In this document: positions 1 to 6,030 of the stretch, piece after piece
Layout of the letters: the number at the start of each line of letters is the position of its first letter
Position numbering within the stretch: position 1 is the first letter of the stretch
NCBI GenBank assembly: GCA_964579675.1
Contig: CAZOIA010000126.1
Span: 1 to 16,250, forward strand
Source of the DNA: CAZOIA01 sp964579675
GTDB taxonomy: Bacteria; Planctomycetota; Phycisphaerae; UBA1845; PWPN01
Reading direction: 5' to 3'
DNA length: 16,250 nucleotides
Translations under genes and position numbers: made by a program
Notes under the pieces: model-generated
Seen by the model: only the letters and a program-made list of their open reading frames with translations
Told to the model about the DNA's origin: nothing
Databases searched by the model: none

Positions 1-690
1 ATGCCACGTCGTATCGAGCGTGTATAGCAGGAAGGTGATGATTGCGATGCCCCCGGACGTGCTCAGCAGGTGAGTCAGCAGATTCGGCGTGTATCGCACC
101 AGCGTGGGCCGGTGCCCGCGCATGGCGTGCGTGTTCCCGATCATCGCGATTTCGCACCGCCGCTTGCCGAACCCAAGGAACAGGCAGAGCATGAACGTGC
201 AGACCACAAGCCAGGGCGAAACGGGAACCCCGATCGCGACCGCCCCCCCGAGGGCCCGCAGCACGAACAGGATCGCGATCACGATCACGTCGAGGATCAT
301 GCGGTACTTCAGGGCCAGCGAATAGATCCACGTAAGGGCAAGATAGGCTCCGAGCGTCCAGCAGAAGCGGCCCGGCAGCGAGGAGAGAGCGCAGAGAGCG
401 ACGCAAGCCAGCACAAGCCCGACGATGATCGCCGAAGCCGTACCCAGGCTGACCGCCCCCCTGGCCAAGGGGCGGTTCTTCTTGACCGGATGAAGGCGGT
501 CGCGGTTGCGATCGAGGATGTCATTGAGGATATAGCCCGCAGACGAGGCCAGGCAAAATGCCGCAAACGCCGCCAGGGACAAGGCAATCGCCTGGCGGTC
601 ACCCATCTTCGCCCCGAACGCCAGGGCGGCGAAGACGAATGTGTTCTTGATCCACTCAGCCGGTCGAAGCAGTTGAGCGTACGTCCGCAT
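1..690 (-). CDS. UbiA-family prenyltransferase, decaprenyl-phosphate phosphoribosyltransferase-like (3' end outside window)
   Basis: The minus strand is open from an ATG at 690 to the window edge, giving 230 residues with no stop, so the C-terminus is missing. The protein is very hydrophobic, with several membrane segments. It carries the Asp-rich UbiA motif NDILDRNRDRLHPVKKNRP at about residues 56-74 (N56, D57, D60, D64), which binds Mg-diphosphate. A second conserved stretch, LFLGFGKRRCE, lies near residues 170-180. The HPVKxxRP continuation and the GKRR segment are typical of the branch that moves phosphoribose from PRPP to a polyprenyl phosphate in the membrane, the first step toward decaprenyl-phosphoryl-arabinose-type donors. 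That substrate is inferred from the family. Usual family length is near 290-300 residues. There is no Shine-Dalgarno before the ATG; see the promoter entry for a possible leaderless start. A different UbiA substrate cannot be excluded. Confidence 0.82.
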   Translation of the reverse strand, partial: MRTYAQLLRPAEWIKNTFVFAALAFGAKMGDRQAIALSLAAFAAFCLASSAGYILNDILDRNRDRLHPVKKNRPLARGAVSLGTASAIIVGLVLACVALCALSSLPGRFCWTLGAYLALTWIYSLALKYRMILDVIVIAILFVLRALGGAVAIGVPVSPWLVVCTFMLCLFLGFGKRRCEIAMIGNTHAMRGHRPTLVRYTPNLLTHLLSTSGGIAIITFLLYTLDTTWH

Positions 691-698
691 CGCCCGGT

Positions 699-726
699 AG
701 TGTAGGACTCTGCGTCCGCGATTCAA
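699..726 (-). promoter_or_regulatory. Candidate sigma-70 promoter for the UbiA-family gene
   Basis: On the minus strand, TTGAAT (726-721) and TACACT (704-699) are 16 bases apart, each matching the consensus at 4 of 6 positions. The -10 box ends only 8 bases before the ATG at 690, so transcription would begin at or next to the start codon. The bases between (ACCGGGCG) contain no usable ribosome binding site. This fits a leaderless mRNA, but the boxes are only moderate. Confidence 0.4.
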
Positions 727-766
727 CCGAGGGCCGCCCGTCCATCCGCTGTTCACCCGCTGGCAC

Positions 767-880
767 GCTCCCCGGTGGGTCGCGGCTAAACGAGGAGGCG
801 AACAGCTCCCCGGTGGGTCGCGGCTAAACGAGGAGGCGAACAGCTCCCCGGTGGGCCGCGGCTAAACGAGGAGGCGAACA
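767..880. repeat. Three tandem copies of a 38-bp repeat
   Basis: Units lie at 767-804, 805-842 and 843-880, head to tail with no spacers. Units 1 and 2 are identical; unit 3 differs at one base (T to C at 856). Each starts GCTCCCCGGTGGG and contains CGGCTAAACGAGGAGGCG. On the other strand the core reads GTTTAGCCGCGACCCACC, which resembles a short intergenic repeat I recall from planctomycete genomes; that link is from memory and unverified. The array lies between the flagellin stop and the UbiA-family promoter. No open frame of known type uses it. Confidence 0.9.
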
Positions 881-898
881 TGCTCGGCGCATAGAGCA

Positions 899-935
899 GG
901 GGGCCGGATGGCGAGCGAATTGCCGTCCGGCCCCC
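899..935 (-). terminator. Strong GC hairpin, possible flagellin terminator without a U-tract
   Basis: Arms at 899-912 and 922-935 pair over 14 positions (13 Watson-Crick pairs and one G-U) around a 9-base loop. It lies about 140 bases past the flagellin stop codon, on the path to the next minus-strand gene. No T-run follows on either strand, so classic intrinsic termination is not assured; it could also protect the mRNA 3' end. I see nothing recognisable between 936 and 1074. Confidence 0.45.
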
Positions 936-1074
936 AACAACATCTCTCCCCTGTTAGTCCACCGAGGTTGTTCCCCCGTACCCCGGACACTTATGGTCCC
1001 GACGGCTTGGCTTCCGCCGGTTTGTCAGTCACCCCTCCGAAAAGCACACTCGAGCCGTACGTGTCCCGTATTCT

Positions 1075-2481
1075 CTACTGGAGCAGGGCAAGCACGTTGG
1101 CCTGTTGCGCGCTGGCCACGCTCAGCATCGAGACGGCGGCGTTCATCAGGACGTTCTGGCGATCGAGAGCGGCGGTCTCGAGCGCGTAGTCCGTCTTGCC
1201 GATGGCGTCCGCGGCGTCGGTCAGACCTTCCTTGGCCGCGGTGAGGGCGCTGATGGTCGAGCCGACCTGGTACTTGTTGAAGCTCCCGATCCTCGCGGCG
1301 GCGGTTGCCACCTGGTTGTTCGCCTCGCGGGCGATCTGCGTCGCCTTGCTGCTGGTGGCGGTCAGGCAGTTGGATCCACCGCTCTTCATTGAGGTCAGGT
1401 AGCCGAGATCGGACCGCCCCAACTCCTGCGCGTTGACCCCCGCCAGGCCGAGAGCAGCTCTCGTCGTCGTGTCCGTCCCAAGCTGGAAAGTAGCCCCGCC
1501 GCCATTGACCGTGATGGTATGGGTCGCAACGGTATCGACGGCGAGGTTGAAGCTCATGCTGACGCCGTTGCCGTTGTAGAAAACCTCGGTTCCATCGGCA
1601 TTGGCCGTCTCGCCGTTGACCGTCACCGTGGCATCGGTCCCCGAGGTCTTGTTGCAATTGACCACATTGTCGGCGCCGGAGATCTTCGACACGCTCACAA
1701 ACGCGTCGGATCCCTTCTCGGTTGACGCGAAGATAAGTTTCTTCGTCGTGCCGGTGCCGACGATCGCACTGACGCCCGTCACCTGCTTCTGGGCGTTGAT
1801 GGCCGATCTGACCGCCGCACTGGTCGAACCGTTGGCCAGAGTGATGGTCGCGGTTCCGAGCTTGCCCGTCACCTGGATGACGGTCTCGGCGGACAGGGTG
1901 ACCGAGCTGCCCGCAGTGGCCGAGGCCTGGTAGGCATACGCGGCCGCTGCCGTCACGGAGATGTTGAGGGTCAGGTCGCTGGTCTGGCTGGGATCGCGGC
2001 TGTAGACATTGACGTCCTTGATCGAAGTCTGGCTGTCGGTGACGGCGCGGATCCGGTTTTCGCCGTTGAAGATCTTCTCACCGTTGAACTCAGCCTGGTT
2101 GATCAGCCGGTCGATCGCGTCAACCGACGAGTCGATCTGGGCCTGGTACGCCGCCTTCTCCTCGGTGGTCACGGTTGAACCCTGGGCGGCAACGGCCAAT
2201 CGCTCGATTTCGGCGGTCAAGGCGGAAACCTCGGTCAACGTGCTGTCGGCGACGTTCAGCATCGACTGGCTTCGCTGGCCGTTGTCCAGCGCGGCGTTGA
2301 TCGCGGCCAGTTCCGCGTTCATCGAGTTCAAGGCAATGAGCCCGGCCGGATCGTCGGAGGCCTGGTTGATCCGATTCCCGGTCGAGAGGCGGGCCATCGT
2401 CGTCGCCCGCTCGGTCTCCAACCGGTTGATCGTACTCAGCATCCGGTACATCAGCGAGTTCGTTCCAACTGACATTGCCAT
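1075..2481 (-). CDS. fliC: Flagellin
   Basis: This encodes the filament subunit of the flagellum, exported through the flagellar type III apparatus. The 468-residue product has the conserved helical ends: an N-terminal block with RLSTGNRINQASDDPAGL (residues 31-48) and a C-terminal block ending SAQQANVLALLQ. Between them (about 170-350) lies a variable beta-rich domain with a flagellin IN-like segment near 212-238. The first in-frame ATG with a ribosome site (AAGGGG at 2491-2496) was chosen; translation from further upstream would add 42 unrelated residues. Cysteines at 276 and 372 are unusual for a flagellin. No other flagellar genes are in the window. It is divergent from the dehydrogenase at 2762. 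No clear sigma-28 or sigma-54 promoter was found, though the upstream DNA is AT-rich compared with its surroundings. Confidence 0.95.
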   Translation of the reverse strand: MAMSVGTNSLMYRMLSTINRLETERATTMARLSTGNRINQASDDPAGLIALNSMNAELAAINAALDNGQRSQSMLNVADSTLTEVSALTAEIERLAVAAQGSTVTTEEKAAYQAQIDSSVDAIDRLINQAEFNGEKIFNGENRIRAVTDSQTSIKDVNVYSRDPSQTSDLTLNISVTAAAAYAYQASATAGSSVTLSAETVIQVTGKLGTATITLANGSTSAAVRSAINAQKQVTGVSAIVGTGTTKKLIFASTEKGSDAFVSVSKISGADNVVNCNKTSGTDATVTVNGETANADGTEVFYNGNGVSMSFNLAVDTVATHTITVNGGGATFQLGTDTTTRAALGLAGVNAQELGRSDLGYLTSMKSGGSNCLTATSSKATQIAREANNQVATAAARIGSFNKYQVGSTISALTAAKEGLTDAADAIGKTDYALETAALDRQNVLMNAAVSMLSVASAQQANVLALLQ

Positions 2482-2490
2482 GGTTCTTGT

Positions 2491-2496
2491 CCCCTT
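2491..2496 (-). promoter_or_regulatory. Ribosome binding site that sets the flagellin start
   Basis: The minus strand reads AAGGGG nine bases before the ATG at 2481. It selects this ATG over an upstream extension that lacks flagellin similarity, and over a second ATG two codons downstream. Confidence 0.7.
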
Positions 2497-2640
2497 GTTT
2501 GTGGCGATAGTTCCCAAGCAATGCCCCAACGGTAAGATATAAATCCAGCGCGCCAAAACGATTTTGCTTTTTTCTTTCCGCGAGCGTGTATCCCGTTGCC
2601 AGACCACGAGTTAACGGTCAAGTCCCACCAACCGGCCACA

Positions 2641-2664
2641 CGTCCGGATTTGCACATCCGGACG
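2641..2664. promoter_or_regulatory. Perfect 9-bp inverted repeat in the divergent flagellin/dehydrogenase intergenic region
   Basis: CGTCCGGAT (2641-2649) and ATCCGGACG (2656-2664) flank a 6-base loop. It ends 8 bases before the candidate -35 box of the dehydrogenase promoter and lies about 160 bases upstream of the flagellin ATG. Position and symmetry fit a regulator-binding site better than a terminator, since no T-run follows. The regulator is unknown. Confidence 0.45.
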
Positions 2665-2672
2665 GTCCAGCC

Positions 2673-2700
2673 TTGACTTGAAAGGGCGCACGCGTAAAAG
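2673..2700 (+). promoter_or_regulatory. Candidate sigma-70 promoter for the dehydrogenase
   Basis: TTGACT (2673-2678, 5 of 6 matches) and TAAAAG (2695-2700, 4 of 6) are separated by 16 bases. This would give a leader of about 55 bases before the ATG at 2762. The inverted repeat at 2641-2664 lies just upstream. Confidence 0.4.
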
Positions 2701-2761
2701 GGTTCCAGCGCCCGATTGCGGACTTCTCCATCATCACGCGATGCAGGAGCGACAGGTCGTC

Positions 2762-3808
2762 ATGAAAGCTGCCCGGCTTACCGGTCCCAAGACAATTGAA
2801 TACATGGACGTTCCCGAACCGATCTGCGCGGACGACGAGGTGCTCGTTCAGGTCAAGCGAGTGGGCGTGTGCGGCACCGATGTCGAGATGTACAACGGGA
2901 CGATGGCCTACTTCAAGATGGGCTGGACCAAGTACCCGATCACTCTGGGGCACGAGTGGTCCGGTATCGTGGTGGACCGCGGGCGGGACGTGACGAGCTT
3001 GTCGATCGGTGATCGCGTGACCGGCGACGTCACCATCGGGTGCCATCGGTGTGATAACTGTTTGAATGGCTTATACAACCTCTGCCTTTCCAAGATCGAG
3101 GTCGGCCTGTGCCGGGGCAAGGACGGCGCGTATGCGGAATATCTGACCATGCCCGCCCGCCACACCTTTCGCATTCCCGACTCGGTCAGCTTCGAGGAGG
3201 CCGCCCTGACCGAGCCCGCCGCCACCGTGGTCAAAGCGATCCGCAAGGCCCCGTTCGAGCCCGGGGCAATCTGCGTGATCCTCGGCGACGGGCCGATCGG
3301 CCTGCTCGGCCTGCAGGCCGCCGATGCCTGCGGGGCCGGCAAAGTCATCCTAACCGGGACAATCGACGAGAAACTCGAAGTCGGCTCAAAGACCGGGGCC
3401 GACATCACCGTCAACGTCCGAACCCAGGACCTCCAGGCGATCATCGACGACGTGACGGGCAGCGTCGGGGCGGATTTCGTCATGGAAGCATCCGGAAACG
3501 TGGAGGCGATGAAGCAGGCCGTCCAGATCACCCGGATGGGCGGCACGGTCAGCGTGGTCGGCCTGTACGAGACCCCCGTCCCCGAGTTCGACATGGGGGA
3601 CGTGGTGGTCCGCGATCTGAACCTGATCACGTCGGTGGCTTCGCCGAATGCCTTCAAGCAGACGTTGCGGCTCATGGAAAAGGGCAAGATCCGGGCCCGC
3701 CCCCTGATCTCACATGAGTTCAGCCTCGCCGAGGCGACTCGGGCGTTCGACGTCCAGATAAACCGGCCCGCGGAGCGGAGCAAGATCCTCATGTCGCCCG
3801 AGAGCTGA
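2762..3808 (+). CDS. Zinc-dependent medium-chain alcohol/polyol/threonine-type dehydrogenase
   Basis: This is a cytoplasmic MDR-family oxidoreductase of 348 residues, the usual length. The catalytic zinc site is visible as C37 (in GVCGTD), H64-E65 (in GHEWSG) and E151. The structural zinc lobe has C94, C97, C100 and C108. The nucleotide-binding motif GDGPIG is at 175-180. The closest known groups are sorbitol/L-iditol and threonine dehydrogenases, but the substrate cannot be read from sequence. At the end of the second Rossmann strand, where NAD enzymes usually have Asp, the protein has T198-G199-T200; this may indicate NADP use or relaxed cofactor choice (inference). The ATG at 2762 was chosen because homology begins there; AGGAG lies 12 bases upstream, a rather long spacing. 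An ATG at 2741 would add seven residues. Confidence 0.88.
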   Translation: MKAARLTGPKTIEYMDVPEPICADDEVLVQVKRVGVCGTDVEMYNGTMAYFKMGWTKYPITLGHEWSGIVVDRGRDVTSLSIGDRVTGDVTIGCHRCDNCLNGLYNLCLSKIEVGLCRGKDGAYAEYLTMPARHTFRIPDSVSFEEAALTEPAATVVKAIRKAPFEPGAICVILGDGPIGLLGLQAADACGAGKVILTGTIDEKLEVGSKTGADITVNVRTQDLQAIIDDVTGSVGADFVMEASGNVEAMKQAVQITRMGGTVSVVGLYETPVPEFDMGDVVVRDLNLITSVASPNAFKQTLRLMEKGKIRARPLISHEFSLAEATRAFDVQINRPAERSKILMSPES

Positions 3809-3872
3809 CGGGGGCACGGCGGAATTGCGGCGATGTCGCGTCTCTCCGCGGTGACCAGAACAGGAATCGAGC

Positions 3873-4892
3873 GTGGCCCAAGACATGACCGAGACTATCG
3901 CGTCCGTCCGGGCGGGCCGGCATCTGTCGCGGGAGCAGGCCCGCAGCATGTTCGAGCAGATCATGACCGGGCGGGTCGGGCCTGAGACAATGGGCGAGTT
4001 CCTGGAGGCACTCGCAGCCAAGGGCGAAACCGCCGACGAGATCGCCGGCGCCGCCGACGTTATGAATGACAAGGTCACCCGCGTGCACTGCGAGGCCGAC
4101 TGCATCGACACCTGCGGCACGGGCGGCGATGGCATCAGCACGTTCAACGTCTCGACCACCGCGGCCATCATCGCCGCCGCTGCCGGGGCCACCGTGGCCA
4201 AGCACGGCAACCGCACCAACACCCGCGTGAGCGGATCGGCCGAGGCCGTCGCCGAGCTCGGCGTCAATCTTGACGCTCCGGTGCCCGTCCTCGAATGCTG
4301 CCTGCGCGAGTGCCGGATCGCGTTCCTGTATGCTCCCAACCTGCACCCGGCCATGAAGTACGCCGGCCCGGTACGCAAGAAGCTCGGCATCCGCACGGTC
4401 TTCAACCTGCTCGGACCGCTCACCAATCCGGCGGGGGCCAAACGCCAGGTTCTGGGCACCTCGAAACCCGAGTTCACCGAGCTGCTCGCGGAAGTGCTTG
4501 CCGCCCGCAATGCCACCCACGCCTGGGTCGTCAATGCCCATAATGGCCTGTGCGACCTGTCCATCACCGGCGAAACCCGGATAACCGAGGTCCGCGAGGG
4601 CCGAATCCGCACGTTCGCCGTCCACCCGAGCGAAGTAGGCTTCGAGACCGCTCCCCTGGATGCCTTGCTGGTCGATTCCCCGCAGGCCAGCGCCGGCGCC
4701 ATCCGCGTCATCCTCTCCGGCACGGACCAGGGCCCGCGCCGCCGCCACGCCCTGCTCAACGCCGCCGCCGCCCTGGTCGTGGCTGGTCTCGCCGACGGCC
4801 TCGAATCCGCCATCACCCGCGCCGCCGACGCCATCGACACCGGCGCCGCCACCCGAACCCTCGAACAACTTATCCAGAAATCCGCAGAATAA
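3873..4892 (+). CDS. trpD: Anthranilate phosphoribosyltransferase
   Basis: Joins anthranilate to PRPP in the second step of tryptophan synthesis. The product has 339 residues, normal for the family. It has CGTGGDG (81-87), FNVST (91-95), KHGNR (110-114), FLYAPNLHPAMK (151-162) and RTVFNLLGPLTNPAG (174-188), in the right order. The start is GTG, with AGGAA six bases upstream; an ATG at 3885 is the alternative. No other trp genes are near. Two sites depart from the common pattern. NTRVSGS (115-121) replaces the usual SVSSxSGS. N224-G-L-C-D228 stands where most enzymes have DGLDE, whose Asp-Glu pair binds Mg. It could be a diverged but active TrpD or a paralog with another acceptor; I favour TrpD. 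Confidence 0.87.
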   Translation: MAQDMTETIASVRAGRHLSREQARSMFEQIMTGRVGPETMGEFLEALAAKGETADEIAGAADVMNDKVTRVHCEADCIDTCGTGGDGISTFNVSTTAAIIAAAAGATVAKHGNRTNTRVSGSAEAVAELGVNLDAPVPVLECCLRECRIAFLYAPNLHPAMKYAGPVRKKLGIRTVFNLLGPLTNPAGAKRQVLGTSKPEFTELLAEVLAARNATHAWVVNAHNGLCDLSITGETRITEVREGRIRTFAVHPSEVGFETAPLDALLVDSPQASAGAIRVILSGTDQGPRRRHALLNAAAALVVAGLADGLESAITRAADAIDTGAATRTLEQLIQKSAE

Positions 4893-4905
4893 GGGCACGC
4901 AGCTC

Positions 4906-4934
4906 TTGACAATATATCAAAAATGATGTATACT
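4906..4934 (+). promoter_or_regulatory. Near-consensus sigma-70 promoter of the toxin-antitoxin cassette
   Basis: TTGACA (4906-4911) is a perfect -35 box. After an ideal 17-base AT-rich spacer comes TATACT (4929-4934), matching 5 of 6 positions. It begins 14 bases after the trpD stop codon and drives toward 5096. It is the strongest promoter match in the window, and its AT content contrasts sharply with the flanking DNA. Confidence 0.85.
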
Positions 4935-4947
4935 GCAAACGGTATAC
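4928..4947. promoter_or_regulatory. Paired GTATAC boxes, probable autoregulatory operator
   Basis: Two identical palindromic GTATAC hexamers occupy 4928-4933 and 4942-4947, 14 bases centre to centre. The first covers the -10 box and the second lies at the expected transcription start. This layout fits binding of the XRE antitoxin as a dimer to repress its own promoter, as is known for HigA-type antitoxins. The binding itself is inferred. Confidence 0.55.
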
Positions 4948-5095
4948 GACATATTGAGCTGAGCCCCCGGCGGTGGATCACAAAGGGGACGCCAACACTG
5001 AGACTCCGACGATCTCAGGAAAGGAGAATGCGTGCTCCACTTTGAAGTCATTACGGTGCCATGGACGGCGCTGAGCCGTCACTGGAGGACCCGCG
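4948..5095 (+). promoter_or_regulatory. Structured leader with a decoy-like ribosome site before the toxin gene
   Basis: The leader contains AAGGAG at 5021-5026, five bases before a GTG at 5032. That GTG opens a 40-codon frame ending at 5154, which overlaps the toxin start in another frame. A hairpin, GACGGC (5064-5069) with GCCGTC (5075-5080), ends 3 bases before the toxin's own GGAGG (5084-5088). These could limit toxin translation, but nothing here shows that the short frame is expressed. Confidence 0.3.
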
Positions 5096-5401
5096 ATGGG
5101 CTACAAAGTGGAAGTGCACCCGGACGTGACGTGGTTCGTGAAGCACCGGTGTAGCCGGCAAGAACAACGGCTGTTCTACGAGAAGCTTCACCGTCTGCGG
5201 TCGCAGGCGTTAAGGAACTCGGAGGTTCTGGCTGATCCCCAGTTGAGTCGTTATGCCCTGCGGTGCTTTCGCTTCGGGATGAATCTTGCGGTGTTCAAGT
5301 TTGATCCCGGCAGAAATCAGATTTGGATCCTGAAATGCCAAAGACTCAAACCCGAACACCGGCCCGGAAAGGGGAAAGAAGGCGCGAGCGGCGCTCAGTA
5401 G
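5096..5401 (+). CDS. Small basic RelE/HigB-like putative toxin
   Basis: The product is 101 residues and very basic. Secondary-structure reading gives a short N-terminal strand (MGYKVEV), two helices with many charged residues, then strands ending around FRFGMNLAVFKFD and IWILKCQRLKP. This order, with the YxLRxFRFG core, resembles the RelE/ParE/HigB fold, whose members cut mRNA on the ribosome or block gyrase. The family match is weak by eye and the usual catalytic residues are not clear, so activity is inferred mainly from the partner. The ATG is preceded by GGAGG at a spacing of 7. The last 15 or so residues are a Lys/Gly-rich tail beyond the fold. The gene precedes an XRE antitoxin, the order seen in higBA. 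Confidence 0.68.
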   Translation: MGYKVEVHPDVTWFVKHRCSRQEQRLFYEKLHRLRSQALRNSEVLADPQLSRYALRCFRFGMNLAVFKFDPGRNQIWILKCQRLKPEHRPGKGKEGASGAQ

Positions 5402-5841
5402 GCAAGGGACGCACGCCAAACGGGGCAGCCCACCAGCGCCGGCCGAAACGGCGGAGAACTCCAGCCCTGGAGACCAATCCAGCCAAGGACCATCCATACG
5501 TGGTCGAGAATGATGAGCCGACGTTCGTCCTGGTGCCGGTCCAGGAATACGAGCGGCTGGTTGAGTCGGACTTGATCAGGAGCGCCATCCGCAATCTGAA
5601 GGATATTGACGACCCTAACGTCGAATGGATCGATGCCGATCAGCTTGGCCTGGAGTTGGCGGCGGAGCAAATCGCCAAGGCCCGCAAGGCGGCGGGCCTG
5701 ACGCAGAAGCAGCTCGGCAAGAAGCTGGGCCTGCCCCAATCCCAAATCTCGCGGATTGAACGCAACCCCGACCACACCACGGTGCGGACCCTGAAGCGCA
5801 TTGCCCGGGCCCTCGGGGTCAACGTAAGGGCCCTCGTCTAG
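5335..5841 (+). CDS. XRE-family antitoxin with Phd-like N-terminal hairpin
   Basis: From ATG 5335 the product has 168 residues. Residues 1-50 are a basic, low-complexity stretch. Residues 54-76 (PYVVENDEPTFVLVPVQEY within) form a Phd/YefM-like beta-hairpin and helix. A linker follows, then an XRE helix-turn-helix from about 113 to 168 (LTQKQLGKKLGLPQSQISRI at 122-141). It probably neutralises the upstream protein and binds the GTATAC boxes. The start is uncertain. ATG 5335 overlaps the toxin gene by 67 bases and has no ribosome site. GTG 5500 has AAGGA ten bases upstream and would give 114 codons, but it trims the first beta-strand. I keep the longer form because it preserves the domain. Confidence 0.75.
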   Translation: MPKTQTRTPARKGERRRERRSVGKGRTPNGAAHQRRPKRRRTPALETNPAKDHPYVVENDEPTFVLVPVQEYERLVESDLIRSAIRNLKDIDDPNVEWIDADQLGLELAAEQIAKARKAAGLTQKQLGKKLGLPQSQISRIERNPDHTTVRTLKRIARALGVNVRALV

Positions 5842-5946
5842 CGCGGCTTCCAGCAACAGAGTTTCGTTTGGCTCTGACCCGAGCCCCAAGCGCCAGCGCG
5901 GGGTATCGCGCGTTCATGCACGGTCCCCCGGCTGCCAGAGCGATCG

Positions 5947-5981
5947 TTGCGGGCGGCAGCAGGCCCGGTACAATCGGGCCT
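5947..5981 (+). promoter_or_regulatory. Candidate promoter with its -10 box inside an inverted repeat
   Basis: TTGCGG (5947-5952) and TACAAT (5969-5974, 5 of 6 matches) are 16 bases apart. The -10 box forms the loop of a perfect 7-bp inverted repeat, AGGCCCG (5961-5967) with CGGGCCT (5975-5981). It would give a leader of about 50 bases for the gene starting at 6031. A dimeric regulator could occlude the -10 there (inference). Confidence 0.4.
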
Positions 5982-6030
5982 CGCCATGCCCGGGAGTGTC
6001 GGCGGGCAGGTTCTACTTGGGGAATCCCGA

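Noticed and set aside
70..705. Long plus-strand open frame with many charged residues
   Set aside because: It is antisense to the UbiA-family gene; its composition is that of a high-GC shadow and it matches no family.
767..880. CRISPR array
   Set aside because: The 38-bp units are directly adjacent with no spacers, and no cas genes are nearby.
2482..2600. Sigma-28 or sigma-54 promoter for flagellin
   Set aside because: No GCCGATAA-like box is present, and the GG/GC pairs do not have the 10-base separation needed for sigma-54.
3710..4981. Long minus-strand open frames opposite trpD
   Set aside because: They lie across a gene with clear trpD motifs and have only Ala/Arg/Gly-rich shadow composition.
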